Positions 33,896 through 41,600 of a stretch of DNA of 48,105 bases are shown one piece after another. Source of the stretch: Deltaproteobacteria bacterium UBA5756 (GTDB taxonomy: Bacteria; Desulfobacterota; Syntrophorhabdia; Syntrophorhabdales; Syntrophorhabdaceae); contig DIFE01000164.1 in assembly GCA_002418985.1 (NCBI GenBank), forward strand, positions 1-48,105, given 5' to 3'. Under the pieces are notes generated by a model, which saw only the letters and a list, made by a program, of their open reading frames with translations, had not been told where the DNA came from and searched no databases. How positions within the stretch are numbered: the stretch's first letter is position 1; every line of letters starts with the position of its first letter. The translations under genes were made by a program, and so were the position numbers.

Positions 33896-34597
33896 TCAGA
33901 ATGGCCATACTGCATCCACCATGCGCGCCATCCATCCCGGCCTCTGTTTTTCTCCGAGCACGCCTACGCCCGTATAGATGATCTTGGCATCGGCAATCTG
34001 GGTTGAGTACACGGAGTTATCGTAGGCCAGGTCTCTCGGCCTCACGATGCCCTGAACAAGTATCTCTTTCTTCTCATTATTGATGCTGATCTCACGCTTG
34101 CCTTCAATGGCGAGATTGCCGTTGGGAAGCACATCGACAACCCGGGCCGTGATCGTCGCCGTCAGGGAACCCCCGCGCGTCGTCTCCCCGGAACCGTCGA
34201 AATCATTTTTCGTGTTCGCGTTGATCATCTTGTCGGGAGTAATACTCGATGGATACACGTTATTTTCAAATCCGAAGAAATTGGGGATTCCGGCGGTGGT
34301 AGAAGAACTCCTCTTGGTGCTGGTGCCCGCTTTTTCCGTCGCGTTGGTCACCTCGACGATATTTACGGTGATGATGTCTCCGATGCCCCGGGCCCTGTGG
34401 TCCCCGAGAAAACTGCTATTACTGGTCACGCCGCGGTAGATCGATCCGGGAGCGGGCTGCGGGGCGGGCTTTACTGTCCTGTACGTGTTGTCTATGACAA
34501 AAGGCTCGTCCTTTATCTTGGACATGCTGGTATTCTGGCAGCCCGTGGAAAGGGCCGCGGCAATGATCGTGATCAATATAAAACCACAGGTCTTCAT
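33896..34597 (-). CDS. flgH: Flagellar L-ring lipoprotein FlgH
   Basis: 233 residues. FlgH forms the outer-membrane ring of the basal body, proving a Gram-negative envelope. The N-terminus is a lipoprotein signal with lipobox LSTGC (Cys at about 20). Conserved blocks: LGDHRARGIGDIITVNIVE, RGGSLTATITARVVDVLPNG, GKREISINNEKKEILVQGIVRPRDL and TQIADAKIIYTGVG. Some AGGGAG lies 9 nt before ATG 34597. Between flgA and flgI in the operon, the usual order. Confidence 0.96.
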   Translation of the reverse strand: MKTCGFILITIIAAALSTGCQNTSMSKIKDEPFVIDNTYRTVKPAPQPAPGSIYRGVTSNSSFLGDHRARGIGDIITVNIVEVTNATEKAGTSTKRSSSTTAGIPNFFGFENNVYPSSITPDKMINANTKNDFDGSGETTRGGSLTATITARVVDVLPNGNLAIEGKREISINNEKKEILVQGIVRPRDLAYDNSVYSTQIADAKIIYTGVGVLGEKQRPGWMARMVDAVWPF

Positions 34598-34610
34598 GAC
34601 TTTACGCTCC

Positions 34611-35378
34611 CTAAAACTCTACTTTCACCTCGCTGCCGCTTACAACTCTGGCAGTCAGTTCTTTTCCGGAGGCGATATTTTTCACGCGTATCGTGTCGCC
34701 GATCCTGCCTTTGTCGACGGTCTTGCCTTTGGCCTGAACGACAAGTTTATCGCTTTCCGCAATTATCGTGACGACATCGCCCCTCTTGAGAACGACCCGG
34801 TCATCCAGTATCCGGTCAGTAATGAGTGTGTTTGCCGGCACGTCACGCTTGAGGACCTTCCCGATGACATCTTCCGCCGCTGCCGGATAGCCGGTGCCAT
34901 TACCGTTCATATAGGTCTGGCGAACCAGGATGTCATTCAGACCTATGGTGTCGCCCTTCTGACCGGCCTGTTTCAGCATGAAAAGCTCGCGCTTTGTGAA
35001 AACCTTGAAGGGAATCTGAACGGTCCGTGTCCTGCCCGGGGAATTCTCTATTTCAACGGCACATATCCCCTCACCGCTGACGTCCGGTATACGCGAAAAG
35101 CTCAGGTTCACTATCTTCGCGTTATTCCTGAGCTGTGCAGGCATCGAATTTAGTCTCACCCGAACGGCGTCGCCTCCGGGATAGATCTGCTTTATGAAAC
35201 TGATTATCCTGGTCTCCGTGCCGGATCCACCCGCGGCATACAGCCCGCGGCCGCTTCCGGCAGCTGCCAGAAGGAATAGAAGAAAGAACAATGTGATCAG
35301 ACCCACATAACATGCGACCGTCATAACCGGCTCGCACGAAGTATGGCGGCTTTCAGTCCCCTCGGTCACGGCACCCAT
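34611..35378 (-). CDS. flgA: Flagellar P-ring assembly chaperone FlgA
   Basis: 255 residues. FlgA is a periplasmic chaperone for FlgI. The start ATG 35378 has AAGGAG 6 nt upstream, within the end of flgG. A membrane segment (VGLITLFFLLFLLAAAG, about 26-42) acts as signal peptide. The C-terminal two thirds carry SAF-type domains: KRELFMLKQAGQKGDTIGLND, IGKVLKRDVPANTLIT and the last block VVLKRGDVVTIIAE...GDTIRVKN, ending with VVSGSEVKVEF. The N-terminal domain is less conserved. 1-2 nt separate it from flgG. Confidence 0.92.
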   Translation of the reverse strand: MGAVTEGTESRHTSCEPVMTVACYVGLITLFFLLFLLAAAGSGRGLYAAGGSGTETRIISFIKQIYPGGDAVRVRLNSMPAQLRNNAKIVNLSFSRIPDVSGEGICAVEIENSPGRTRTVQIPFKVFTKRELFMLKQAGQKGDTIGLNDILVRQTYMNGNGTGYPAAAEDVIGKVLKRDVPANTLITDRILDDRVVLKRGDVVTIIAESDKLVVQAKGKTVDKGRIGDTIRVKNIASGKELTARVVSGSEVKVEF

Positions 35379-35379
35379 C

Positions 35380-36168
35380 TTATCTCCTTAGATTGTTGGT
35401 CAGCTGGAGCATTTCGTCCGCCGCCTGAATGGCCTTGGAATTGACCTCATATGCCCGCTGGCCGATGATCATGTTAATCATTTCTTGCATAACGTTTACG
35501 TTGGACATTTCAAGAAAACCCTGGAGAACCGTACCCATCCCGTTTTCTCCCGGTCTGCCCGTCGTTGGTGTTCCGCTTGCCTCGCTTTCCATGAAAAGGT
35601 TCTTCCCGACGGCGCGCAGGCCCGTGGGATTTATGAAGTTTGCGAGTTCGATACGGCCTAGCTGCTGCGGAGCCGTTTGACCCTGGATCTGAACGGTCAC
35701 CGTCCCGTCGCTCTCGATGGAAATGCTCGTTGTCTTTGCCGGTATGGTAAGGTTGGGCTCGACGGTATAACCGTCGGACGTGACAATCCTGCCTTCCGCA
35801 TCGGTCTTCAGGGCTCCTGCCCGTGTATAGGCCTTGTCGCCGGACGGCAGGTTGACCTGCAGGAAACCGTTGCCTTCTATGGCGAGGTCCAGCTCGTTGT
35901 CGGTCCTCTGATAGTCGCCCTGCTGGAAGACCTTCTGCACCGAGGAAAGCATCGCCCCGAGGCCTATCTGGATGCCGGTAGGAACCATGCCGCCGCCCTC
36001 GGTCCGGGCACCTTGGAGCCTTAAGGTTTGATACATGAGGTCCTGAAAATCAGCACGGCTCTTTTTGAAACCGTTTGTATTGACGTTGGCGATATTGTTG
36101 GCGATGACGTCCAGATTCGTCTGCTGCACGTTCATGCCCGTTCCCGCTGTCCATAACGCCCTAATCAT
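35380..36168 (-). CDS. flgG: Distal rod protein FlgG
   Basis: 262 residues, the standard length. Signature N-terminus MIRALWTAGTGMNVQQTNLD, then NNIANVNTNGFKKSRADFQDLMYQ. The DNELDLAIEGNGFLQV and LEMSNVNVMQEMINMIIGQRAYE blocks are diagnostic of FlgG. It builds the distal rod through the P and L rings. TAGGAGG precedes ATG 36168 and overlaps the flgF stop. Exported by the flagellar type III system without a cleaved signal. Confidence 0.97.
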   Translation of the reverse strand: MIRALWTAGTGMNVQQTNLDVIANNIANVNTNGFKKSRADFQDLMYQTLRLQGARTEGGGMVPTGIQIGLGAMLSSVQKVFQQGDYQRTDNELDLAIEGNGFLQVNLPSGDKAYTRAGALKTDAEGRIVTSDGYTVEPNLTIPAKTTSISIESDGTVTVQIQGQTAPQQLGRIELANFINPTGLRAVGKNLFMESEASGTPTTGRPGENGMGTVLQGFLEMSNVNVMQEMINMIIGQRAYEVNSKAIQAADEMLQLTNNLRR

Positions 36169-36177
36169 GTGTTCCTC

Positions 36178-36906
36178 CTAGAATTTCGCCAGCTCCGTCA
36201 GTTTGCTGTTGATATCCGAAAACATCTGATCAATCTTCGTGTAGCATTCGTAGGCCCTCATCGTATGGATAAGCTCCACCATCTCGTGGACCACATTGAC
36301 ATTAGAGGTTTCGTACGAACCCTGCTTGATACTGTATATCTTCGGCGCTTCTCCGGCCTCAGCGCCGGAGTACGTGAAATTGCTCTTGCCCGTGGGCTTC
36401 AAGTCCTTCATATTCTTGAACTCGACAACTTTGATGATATCTACCAGGTCCTTACCGAGATACACCGAACCGTCGGTTTCGATGAGGATCTCCTTGCCGT
36501 CGGTCACGTTGATCGTAATATCGCCGCCCTTACCCTGAACGGGCTCTCCCGCCATGGTGACGAGACGGCCGGCCTTGTCGAGCATAAACTGACCGTTGCG
36601 GGTGTACTGCATCCCTGTTGCAGTGGAAACGGCAAAAAATCCGTTTCCCAGGATCGTCAAATCGAGAGGTGCTCCGCTATCGACAAGCGAGGCGTCAGAA
36701 AAATCGATATAGGTGTCGGAAAGGTTGACATAGGCATTCTTCAAGAGCGCCTGCTGACCTGAGGAGTCTTCCGTCGTCGATACCATCCCGAAAACCGGCC
36801 GCGAGGCCTTAAACCCAGCTGTAAGCGCATTGGCAATGTTGTTCGAGATGATGTCCAGCCTTTTTTCGTTTACGAATTTTCCGGCTACTGTCACAAAAAA
36901 GCTCAT
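36178..36906 (-). CDS. flgF: Proximal rod protein FlgF
   Basis: 242 residues. N-terminus MSFFVTVAGKFVNEKRLDII, then SNNIANALTAGFKASRP, is the axial-protein signature; C-terminal QGSYETSNVNVVHEMVELIHTMRAYE is typical of FlgF/FlgG. The middle has GAPLDLTILGNGFFAV, which distinguishes it as a rod protein. First gene of the operon. ATG 36906 lies only about 2 nt after the start predicted from the sigma54 promoter at 36919-36934, and no ribosome-binding site is visible, so the message may be leaderless or a later GTG (36894) may be used. Alignment length favours ATG 36906. Confidence 0.93.
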   Translation of the reverse strand: MSFFVTVAGKFVNEKRLDIISNNIANALTAGFKASRPVFGMVSTTEDSSGQQALLKNAYVNLSDTYIDFSDASLVDSGAPLDLTILGNGFFAVSTATGMQYTRNGQFMLDKAGRLVTMAGEPVQGKGGDITINVTDGKEILIETDGSVYLGKDLVDIIKVVEFKNMKDLKPTGKSNFTYSGAEAGEAPKIYSIKQGSYETSNVNVVHEMVELIHTMRAYECYTKIDQMFSDINSKLTELAKF

Positions 36907-36918
36907 GCCCGGAAATAG

Positions 36919-36934
36919 TGCAATACATGTGCCA
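36919..36934 (-). promoter_or_regulatory. sigma54 promoter of the flgF-flgL operon
   Basis: Minus-strand TGGCACATGTATTGCA, 11 of the 12 defined positions of TGGCACG-N4-TTGCA, with the -24 GG and -12 GC 10 nt apart. It is the best sigma54 match in the window. Predicted start near 36908. Confidence 0.85.
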
Positions 36935-36974
36935 GAAGAGACGCCTTGAACCGTTTGAACGGACCCCCATATCC

Positions 36975-36998
36975 GTCATTCCGGCGAAGGCCGGAATG
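36975..36998. repeat. Palindromic intergenic repeat, copy 1
   Basis: Contains CATTCCGGCGAAGGCCGGAATG, a hairpin-forming palindrome (CATTCCGGC/GCCGGAATG) of the REP-like class common between bacterial genes. Copy 2 is 110 nt away in inverted orientation. Confidence 0.75.
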
Positions 36999-37108
36999 AG
37001 GAGAACCTGCGTCACAGCAGTAAGTGTTTTCAGCGAAAAAGGAACACGCGTGTCGTTCGCGATGTTTGCTGTAATTCCGAAGACTTGTCCCTGACTGCAC
37101 GTCCTTCC

Positions 37109-37134
37109 TGGATTCCGGCCTTCGCCGGAATGAC
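37109..37134. repeat. Palindromic intergenic repeat, copy 2 (inverted)
   Basis: Contains ATTCCGGCCTTCGCCGGAAT with flanking TGG and GAC. The reverse complement matches copy 1 over the full core and its GTC flank. Confidence 0.75.
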
Positions 37135-37276
37135 TAAGACCAGTGACTTCGAGAAATCTTCAATAACAACGGACGCACTCTCGCCCTCGGAGGCAGGGCA
37201 TTTTTCGGTTTTGGAGGGAAATTTTTTCCGTTGGGGAAATTTTTTCAGCGAAAAACTAGTTTTCCAGCCGTGAAGA

Positions 37277-38023
37277 TCAGATGACAGCCTTTTCGTTCAT
37301 AAACCGTGAGAGCTCTTTTACGCCTTCCTTGAACGGCCTGGTATGGAATCCGCTTATCCATTTACCATTACTAAAGACATCGGAGACGACCAGGAAGGCG
37401 ACGGCCCTTAAGCCCTTCGATTTACAGACGGCATAAAAGGAGGCCACCTCCATCTCCACCCCGGATATGCCGCGCGCGGTGCAGGCGTCGATCTTGTTCT
37501 GTGTTTCCCGGTAGATCGCATCGGTTGTCCATATGTCGGCGAGGTGTACACCTTCCGCCTCAGCGGCTTCCGTCCACTGATCTACCCAGTCCGCCAGGAC
37601 GAAGTCGTCTTCGTCTTCCAGGTAATGGTAGGAAATGCCTTCCTCGCGCAGAGCTCTCCTGGCAAGATAGAGATCCCCCGCCTTGCTGCCGGGCGCCATA
37701 CCCCCACAGTACCCCCAGAGAACGAATTCTCTGACACCGAATGCGGAAAGTTCCTCGACCAGAGCGGCGATATTCGGGCCTCCGAAAGAGGATTTTGTCA
37801 CCGCCGTTGCGGTCCCCGAAAGGAGATAGATCGTCCTGAAAGGTACCCACGCCTCTAAGATGGACGCCCCCCTCAATTCGGTCAACCGCCTCAAATCCCC
37901 CCCACCAAAGGTAATAATGGCCCTGGCGGGCAGTGCAAGCTCGTGGGTTTGTTTTTTTGTAAAGGCCCGGACTATTGCCTGAGGGTCAAGAACGGCCTGC
38001 GAGGGGTCAAAGAACCTTTTCAA
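37277..38023 (-). CDS. Nucleoside phosphorylase (PNP/UDP family)
   Basis: 248 residues. The family splits purine or pyrimidine nucleosides with phosphate to free base and ribose-1-phosphate. Seen: AIITFGGGDLRRL (phosphate-binding Gly-rich loop region), VTKSSFGGPNIAALVEELSAF, EFVLWGYCGGMAPG, and the ribose-binding signature GVEMEVASFYAV near 190-201 followed by VVSD. Starts at TTG 38023, overlapping the end of the HIT gene by 17 nt; no ATG exists nearby, so the TTG is favoured. Substrate (uridine, purine or MTA) cannot be told. Confidence 0.85.
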   Translation of the reverse strand: MKRFFDPSQAVLDPQAIVRAFTKKQTHELALPARAIITFGGGDLRRLTELRGASILEAWVPFRTIYLLSGTATAVTKSSFGGPNIAALVEELSAFGVREFVLWGYCGGMAPGSKAGDLYLARRALREEGISYHYLEDEDDFVLADWVDQWTEAAEAEGVHLADIWTTDAIYRETQNKIDACTARGISGVEMEVASFYAVCKSKGLRAVAFLVVSDVFSNGKWISGFHTRPFKEGVKELSRFMNEKAVI

Positions 38024-38498
38024 AAAATTTTCTCTTTAATCTCTCATAGGAGGTCAGGAGATGTTCCGAGATTACCCTGGTTTCCCCTGTGACGGCCATG
38101 AAATTCGTATCTCCGAACCAGCGCGGTACCATATGTATATGTATATGTTCCTCCAGCCCCGCCCCGGCGGCACGACCCACGTTGACGCCGATGTTGATAC
38201 CTTCGACATTGAATTCTTCCTTGTAGACCGTGACCATGATTCTCACAAGGCGCATCATGTCAAGGGACTCCTCGTCGGTTAAGTCTTCAGCCAATCCGGT
38301 ATGGCGGATGGGAACCACCATCACATGCCCATTTGTGTAAGGGAAACGGTTCATGATGACGAATGCCTTCCCGAGCCTGCCGACTACGAGGGACTCTTCG
38401 TCCTGCCCCTCTTCGATGCAGAGAAAGCACTTCTTTTCACCAGGCTGTTTTGTAGCTGTAATGTATTCCATTCTCCAGGGAGCCCAAACTCTATCCAT
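38007..38498 (-). CDS. HIT-family nucleotide hydrolase/phosphorylase
   Basis: 163 residues with the histidine triad EEHIHIHMVPRW (about 117-128). N-terminal MDRVWAPWRMEYI and the CxxC-like ECFLC-type start (KKCFLCIEE) match the Ap4A-phosphorylase/HIT branch found in many bacteria. FVIMNRFPYTNGHVMVVPIRH is the substrate-side block. It probably acts on dinucleoside polyphosphates or adenosine-linked nucleotides. AAGGA lies before ATG 38498, immediately after the HNH gene stop, so the HNH-HIT-phosphorylase genes form an operon. Confidence 0.92.
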   Translation of the reverse strand: MDRVWAPWRMEYITATKQPGEKKCFLCIEEGQDEESLVVGRLGKAFVIMNRFPYTNGHVMVVPIRHTGLAEDLTDEESLDMMRLVRIMVTVYKEEFNVEGINIGVNVGRAAGAGLEEHIHIHMVPRWFGDTNFMAVTGETRVISEHLLTSYERLKRKFFEKVL

Positions 38499-38499
38499 G

Positions 38500-39012
38500 T
38501 CAATTCCTTGTGAACATATAATCTCGCCAATACTCCGGCGGCATCTTGACGCCGAGATTAAGCATAAACAGGTAAAAGCCGTTCGGCCGCGATGGTCTCT
38601 TTCTTGGATGCATCTTCACTTCGTCGGGAAGTTTGTCCCCTTTCTTCAGATTGCAGGTGATGCAGGAGGTGACGATATTCGTCCATTCGGTAACTCCGCC
38701 CCGGGACCTGGGGACGAGATGATCACAGGTGAGATGTTTCGGGTCGAACTTCTCTCCGCAATACTGACAGGTATGATCGTCCCGAAGAAAGACATTTTTG
38801 CGGGAGAATTTCACCCTGGCGTGATTGCTCCTGACGAGGGTGAGAAGGCGTATGACGGCCGGCTGCCGTATGGAAATGGAAACACCGTGGATTTCCCGGT
38901 CATATTCCTTGAGGACTTCAACTTTTCCGAGATAAACGAGCGTGATCGCCTTCTTCCACGACAAGACGCTGATGGGTTCAAAGGTTGTGTTAAGCAGGAG
39001 GGTCCGGTCCAT
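38500..39012 (-). CDS. HNH endonuclease-family protein
   Basis: 170 residues. The HNH fold is visible: zinc pairs CQYC (about 87-90) and CITC (about 118-121), with CDHLVPRSRGGVTEWTNIV between them carrying the catalytic His (DH) and Asn. The N-terminal part (LLLNTTFEPISVLSWKKAI, then VYLGKVEVLKEYD) is shared by a widespread bacterial HNH family whose cellular role is not known to me. Not associated with an intron, intein or phage gene here, so a housekeeping role is more likely than a mobile one. A 44-aa gene lies 54 nt upstream on the same strand. Confidence 0.9.
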   Translation of the reverse strand: MDRTLLLNTTFEPISVLSWKKAITLVYLGKVEVLKEYDREIHGVSISIRQPAVIRLLTLVRSNHARVKFSRKNVFLRDDHTCQYCGEKFDPKHLTCDHLVPRSRGGVTEWTNIVTSCITCNLKKGDKLPDEVKMHPRKRPSRPNGFYLFMLNLGVKMPPEYWRDYMFTRN

Positions 39013-39066
39013 TTAATCATTTGATAAATAACCCGTTTTGACGTCTATTGTCAAGGTTTCAAATGC

Positions 39067-39201
39067 TTACACACCAGCCCCGGCTTCCATCATGGCGAGG
39101 ACATGGACAACCAGCTTATACCGTTCCCGTATGTCGAGGTCGAAATAGAACCGGCTGCTCATGAGAACCCTGACCACCTCTTTCAGTTTCTCCGCTTTCA
39201 T
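39067..39201 (-). CDS. Small protein of 44 aa upstream of the HNH gene
   Basis: A short frame from ATG 39201 to TAA 39067 preceded by an excellent ribosome-binding site (CAGGAGGG, 4 nt spacing). The product (MKAEKLKEVVRVLMSSRFYF, then DLDIRERYKLVVHVLAMME) is helical and amphipathic with no membrane segment or signal. It is likely the first gene of the HNH-HIT-phosphorylase operon. Function unknown; a DNA- or RNA-binding or regulatory peptide is conceivable but unsupported. Confidence 0.65.
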   Translation of the reverse strand: MKAEKLKEVVRVLMSSRFYFDLDIRERYKLVVHVLAMMEAGAGV

Positions 39202-39252
39202 AAAACCCTCCTGAAGGTGTTTATCGGACGAGAAGGGGGGAAACTAAAGAGG

Positions 39253-39321
39253 CGGGTTATGGGTAATGGGTTATGGGTGATAGGAAAACTCCCTATTACC
39301 TATTGCCTATTACCTATCACC
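39253..39321. repeat. Inverted pair of heptamer arrays
   Basis: Left arm repeats GGGTTAT/GGGTAAT/GGGTTAT/GGGTGAT; right arm repeats CCTATTA/CCTATTG/CCTATTA/CCTATCA. Together they can fold into a long imperfect hairpin. It lies between divergent small-protein genes; compare the single array at 28368-28396. Confidence 0.7.
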
Positions 39322-39401
39322 TGCCACCTCCATTTTTTCTGGTCTTTCGCTATGTTCTGTGGTAAGTATGAAGGAAATACTCAAGCTGGAAGGAGTCGAG
39401 A

Positions 39402-39860
39402 ATGCCGGTCTTCGATGAGAATGGAAATCAAATCAACAGAGACGAAGAACTCCCCAAGATGAACGATCCGGAGGAATCCGGCGGCGGCTTTCCACCACCC
39501 CCGAAAAAACAATTTCCCGTGCTTCCGGCGGTTCTGGGCATAGTCGCACTCATACTCGCCGTTGTCGCCGTTATGTTCTTTTTGAAGGCAAATACTCTGG
39601 AACAGGAAGTAGAGATCCTGAAGAAGGCGAAGACGCAGCTTGCAGCTGCGGAAACCAAGCTCCAGGACGCAGCGAAAGAAAACCAGAAGGCGAGGGCCGA
39701 ACTGAGCCAGGTCAAGAACGAACTCGATGCAATGAGAGCCAGGAACCAGTCACTGGAAGACCAGCTTGCAAAAAAGAAGGCTGCGCCCCCTGCCCCAAAG
39801 AAGGCCGCGGCGCCCGATAAGAAACCTGCGCCGAAGAAACCTGTGCCGAAGAAACCGTAA
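39402..39860 (+). CDS. Single-pass membrane protein with coiled coil and Pro/Lys/Ala tail
   Basis: 152 residues, family not recognised. A cytoplasmic acidic start (about 1-36, Pro-rich near PPPPKK) is followed by one transmembrane helix (FPVLPAVLGIVALILAVVAV, about 38-60). A coiled coil follows (about 62-125, heptads such as LEQEVEILKKAKTQLAAAE), then a basic disordered tail of KKAAAP/KKPAPKK repeats. This layout suggests an envelope scaffold or cell-wall-associated protein. GGAAGGAG precedes ATG 39402. A terminator-like hairpin follows. Confidence 0.8.
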   Translation: MPVFDENGNQINRDEELPKMNDPEESGGGFPPPPKKQFPVLPAVLGIVALILAVVAVMFFLKANTLEQEVEILKKAKTQLAAAETKLQDAAKENQKARAELSQVKNELDAMRARNQSLEDQLAKKKAAPPAPKKAAAPDKKPAPKKPVPKKP

Positions 39861-39883
39861 GCACTACTTAAATATGAGAAGAA

Positions 39884-39920
39884 AGATCCGGCGATGGCCT
39901 CGCAGGTCTTCGCCGGATCT
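39884..39920 (+). terminator. Hairpin terminator candidate
   Basis: AGATCCGGCGA pairs with TCGCCGGATCT (11-bp arms, 15-nt loop), followed shortly by TTTT. It lies 24 nt after the coiled-coil gene. Confidence 0.6.
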
Positions 39921-40081
39921 CTATAGTTTTAGTGTGAACCCAATCAAGTGGGTCTGGAATGTCGACCTTCGTGTTGCTGACACGAAAGCCGGCCGGCCCT
40001 TTACGGCCTCGGGAGATACTGTTGCGGCCGGTCTGGACGGGACTGCAAAGTTTATGTGTATCCAAACAAGGGATAATCCGT

Positions 40082-40087
40082 TATAAT
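40082..40087 (+). promoter_or_regulatory. Possible -10 box of the cyclophilin gene
   Basis: A perfect TATAAT 35 nt before ATG 40122. No good -35 is seen at 16-18 nt upstream, so the promoter is tentative. Confidence 0.35.
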
Positions 40088-40121
40088 ATTCGGACTTACT
40101 TTTGAAAGGATTGGGTCAATT

Positions 40122-40736
40122 ATGAAAAAAACACTATTGATCGTTTCAGTATTGGCATTTTTGGCTGCAACCGGCCTCATTTCATTTGCGAAAGAAGGGA
40201 GCGAAGGAAAAAATATGAAAACATCCTATCCATCGATAACCGCTACAATTAAGACAAGCAAGGGTGATATAAACGTCAAACTCTTTCCCAATCAGGCGCC
40301 TCTGACCGTATTGAGCTTCGTGAACCTGTCAAAGAGGGGCTTTTATGACAACCTTACCTTCCACAGGGTTATCCCCAATTTCATGATCCAGGGAGGTTGC
40401 CCGCTGGGTACCGGCACGGGTGGACCGGGGTACCGCTTCAAGGATGAGTTCTCGCCGGATCTGAGGCACAGCAAGCCGGGGGTGCTGTCGATGGCAAACG
40501 CCGGACCGAATACGAACGGTAGCCAATTCTTTATCACCCATGTCCCCACCCCGCACCTTGATGACAGACATTCCATCTTCGGCGAGGTCGCGGGCCCCAA
40601 GGATCAGGAAGTTGTCGACAAGATCATCGTTGGAGACAAAATAAGTACGATTCTGATCCAGGGAGACTACAGCAAACTGGCCGAGGACCATAAAGAAGAC
40701 CTCGATCGCTGGAACCAGGTGCTGGACAAAAAATAA
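40122..40736 (+). CDS. Exported cyclophilin-type peptidyl-prolyl isomerase
   Basis: 204 residues. A Sec signal peptide (KKTLLIVSVLAFLAATGLIS) precedes a cyclophilin domain that speeds proline isomerisation during protein folding in the periplasm. Active-site elements: FHRVIPNFMIQGG (Arg82, Gln90), MANAGPNTNGSQFFIT (about 124-139) and HLDDRHSIFGEV. The domain is intact and of usual length, with a charged C-terminal helix. Single gene, no operon partner visible on this strand within 110 nt. Confidence 0.95.
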   Translation: MKKTLLIVSVLAFLAATGLISFAKEGSEGKNMKTSYPSITATIKTSKGDINVKLFPNQAPLTVLSFVNLSKRGFYDNLTFHRVIPNFMIQGGCPLGTGTGGPGYRFKDEFSPDLRHSKPGVLSMANAGPNTNGSQFFITHVPTPHLDDRHSIFGEVAGPKDQEVVDKIIVGDKISTILIQGDYSKLAEDHKEDLDRWNQVLDKK

Positions 40737-40772
40737 CCCGTTCAGATCCCTGCACTTATTGTGAAAGTTGCC

Positions 40773-40801
40773 TTGTACCCACGGTAATATCGTGGTATGC
40801 T
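40773..40801 (+). promoter_or_regulatory. Possible sigma70-type promoter with palindromic spacer before the arginine decarboxylase
   Basis: TTGTAC and TATGCT are separated by 17 nt; the spacer begins and ends with CCACG and CGTGG, an inverted repeat. It might be a regulator site. Promoter match is moderate. Confidence 0.35.
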
Positions 40802-40856
40802 TGGCTACGCCTTACTCTTCACGGTTTTTCATTCTTCCTGAAAGGAGATGCACGAT

Positions 40857-41399
40857 ATGTCTGTTGCCAGCAAGCTCGTCCTGACGAAAGGGGTCGGACA
40901 AAACAAGGAAAAACTGGTCAGCTTCGAGCTCGCACTTCGCAACGCCAAGATAGCTCCCTTTAATATCGTCAAGGTATCGAGCATCTTCCCGCCACAATGC
41001 GAGATCGTTCCTGCAAAACAAGGACTTAAAGGCCTGACGCCGGGACAGATAGTACACGCCGTCCTCGCCGAGGCCTCGACCGACGAAAATCACCGCCTGA
41101 TAGCCGCTTCCGTCGGCGTTGCAATCCCAAAAGACCGTGACCGCTTCGGATATCTTTCGGAATACCACAGTCACGGGGAAGATGACAAGACTGCCGGTGA
41201 CTACGCCGAAGATATCGCGGCCCAGATGCTGGCGACAATCCTCGGTCTCGAATTCGACCTCAATGAAAGCTATAACAAACGACTCGACCTGTGGAAACTG
41301 AGCGATGAGATAGTCCATACTCGCAATATCACGCAGACCAGCGTCGGGAAAAAGGGTGTCTGGACGACGGTAATCGCAGCAGGAATACTGATACCCTGA
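40857..41399 (+). CDS. pdaD: Pyruvoyl-dependent arginine decarboxylase
   Basis: 180 residues. The enzyme turns arginine into agmatine, the first step to polyamines. The proenzyme cuts itself between two serines to make a pyruvoyl group; the site is the VSSIFPP motif (Ser41-Ser42). LTPGQIVHAVLAE and YLSEYHSHGEDDKTAGDYAED are further family blocks, and DYAEDIAAQMLATILGLEFD is a typical late helix. Start ATG 40857 has AGGAG at 9 nt; the ATG at 40848 overlaps that site and is unlikely. The family is common in archaea and occurs in some bacteria including anaerobic lineages. Monocistronic as far as can be seen. Confidence 0.93.
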   Translation: MSVASKLVLTKGVGQNKEKLVSFELALRNAKIAPFNIVKVSSIFPPQCEIVPAKQGLKGLTPGQIVHAVLAEASTDENHRLIAASVGVAIPKDRDRFGYLSEYHSHGEDDKTAGDYAEDIAAQMLATILGLEFDLNESYNKRLDLWKLSDEIVHTRNITQTSVGKKGVWTTVIAAGILIP

Positions 41400-41600
41400 G
41401 ATCCGATAACGGCATCTGCGATAACTCGCGGCCTTTGAATCAAGTATTTCGGGGATCCCGACGACCGCTATGACACCCGATCCGTGATCCCCAATCATCC
41501 CTTCAACAGACCTTACACGAGACCTGTCCCGCCTCTTTTCGGCACCGGTGTATTATAATTGAAAAATGATCCGTTACATCACTCCATCGTGGAGGTCGCC

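Larger units (their letters stand above)
36907..37276. other. Intergenic region before flgF with repeat elements
   Basis: About 370 nt with no gene. Besides the sigma54 site it holds two inverted copies of a palindromic element (36975-36998 and 37109-37134), a 14-nt direct repeat TTTTCAGCGAAAAA (37027-37040 and 37242-37255) and a tandem GGAAATTTTTTC pair around 37218-37246. Confidence 0.6.

Noticed and set aside
39980..40070. Possible c-di-GMP (GEMM) riboswitch before the cyclophilin gene
   Set aside because: A GGGACTGCAAAG stretch looked like the GEMM core, but the conserved flanking stems are not present and the cyclophilin is not a typical target.
40812..41498. Minus-strand open frame of 228 codons opposite the arginine decarboxylase
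   Set aside because: The plus strand encodes a complete pyruvoyl decarboxylase with its self-cleavage site, so this is a shadow.
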